Positions 5,716-5,919 of a DNA stretch of 5,919 nt are shown here, piece after piece. Each line of letters opens with the position of its first letter. Position 1 is the stretch's first letter. Made by a program: the position numbers and the translations under genes. The notes under the pieces were generated by a model. The model was not told the DNA's origin. It did no database searches and saw only the letters and a list, made by a program, of their open reading frames with translations. Where the stretch lies: assembly GCF_937875265.1 (NCBI RefSeq), contig NZ_CALLXM010000130.1, forward strand, positions 1 to 5,919, given 5' to 3'. Source of the DNA: an uncultured Acetobacter sp. (GTDB taxonomy: Bacteria > Pseudomonadota > Alphaproteobacteria > Acetobacterales > Acetobacteraceae).

Positions 5716-5919
5716 TTATGGAGTAAGGAGTTCCTGAAGTTCCGGGTCATGCTGCATCTGCCAGAGAATGGCCTCACGCTGAGTCAGGCGGGATGCGGCT
5801 GCTTCATCCAGAAGCACAAGGCAGTGCGGGTGGAGTTGCAGGGCAGATCCGGGCACAAGCGCACTCACAGCGCCCTCAATCACACGTGACACGATCTCTG
5901 CCTTCGTCTCCCCGGTGAC
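5716..5919 (-). CDS. nagB: Probable glucosamine-6-phosphate deaminase (NagB), C-terminal part
   Basis: Only the last 67 residues and the stop are inside the window; the start is beyond the right edge. The family converts glucosamine-6-phosphate to fructose-6-phosphate and ammonia in the cytoplasm, the final step of GlcNAc catabolism. The fragment starts VTGETKAEIVSRVIEGAV, then has GSALQLHPHCLVLLDEAAASRL. The (T/S)GxxKA...EG.V....(P/A)S.LQ.HP...DE.AA pattern is that of the NagB C-terminus. The related 6-phosphogluconolactonases lack the LQxHP element. A short tail rich in Glu and Leu follows and ends LLTP. It lies upstream of the hexosaminidase on the same strand, consistent with a shared role. 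Confidence is limited by the short fragment. Confidence 0.8.
   Translation of the reverse strand, partial: VTGETKAEIVSRVIEGAVSALVPGSALQLHPHCLVLLDEAAASRLTQREAILWQMQHDPELQELLTP

Noticed and set aside
1..5919. tRNA, rRNA, CRISPR array, insertion sequence or phage elements
   Set aside because: No cloverleaf, repeat-spacer pattern, transposase frame or terminal inverted repeats were seen. Almost all of the sequence is covered by five ordinary genes, and no gap exceeds about 120 bp.

Overview
The window is compact bacterial chromosomal DNA with five protein genes and no RNA genes, insertion sequences or CRISPR. It holds two catabolic modules that meet tail to tail. Moderate GC, an acetoin operon close in sequence to enterobacterial budAB, and an exported GH20 hexosaminidase next to an aminosugar deaminase fit an acetic acid bacterium (Acetobacter-like) or a related proteobacterium. 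This taxonomic guess is an inference from memory of protein sequences and has not been searched.

Left half (1-3359) is an acetoin module. On the minus strand, alsD/budA (acetolactate decarboxylase, 1524-2306) is followed after 57 bp by alsS/budB (catabolic acetolactate synthase, start at 1466, running off the left edge). AlsS condenses two pyruvates to 2-acetolactate, and AlsD decarboxylates it to acetoin. A LysR-type regulator (2424-3359, plus strand) diverges from them, the same layout as the Klebsiella budR/budABC locus. The 117-bp divergent region (2307-2423) carries a perfect 11-bp inverted repeat with a LysR-type T-N11-A core that overlaps the regulator's own start codon. It lies about 63 bp upstream of the start site predicted for the alsD promoter. 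A second perfect palindrome overlaps that promoter's -35 box. A terminator-like hairpin with a T5 tract sits between alsD and alsS.

Right half (3454-5919) is an aminosugar module on the minus strand. The C-terminal part of a probable glucosamine-6-phosphate deaminase (nagB, entering from the right edge and ending at 5716) is followed after 63 bp by a complete 732-residue exported beta-N-acetylhexosaminidase of family GH20 (3454-5652). The enzyme would release terminal GlcNAc from chitin or peptidoglycan fragments outside the cytoplasm. NagB would feed the resulting glucosamine-6-phosphate into glycolysis.

The two modules converge at 3360-3453, where a perfect 13-bp-stem hairpin probably ends transcription from one or both sides. 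No unknown multi-gene system is visible. The most interesting signals are regulatory: the architecture of the divergent promoter, a possibly leaderless regulator mRNA, the intra-operon terminator-like hairpin, and a two-codon mini-ORF overlapping the alsS start.
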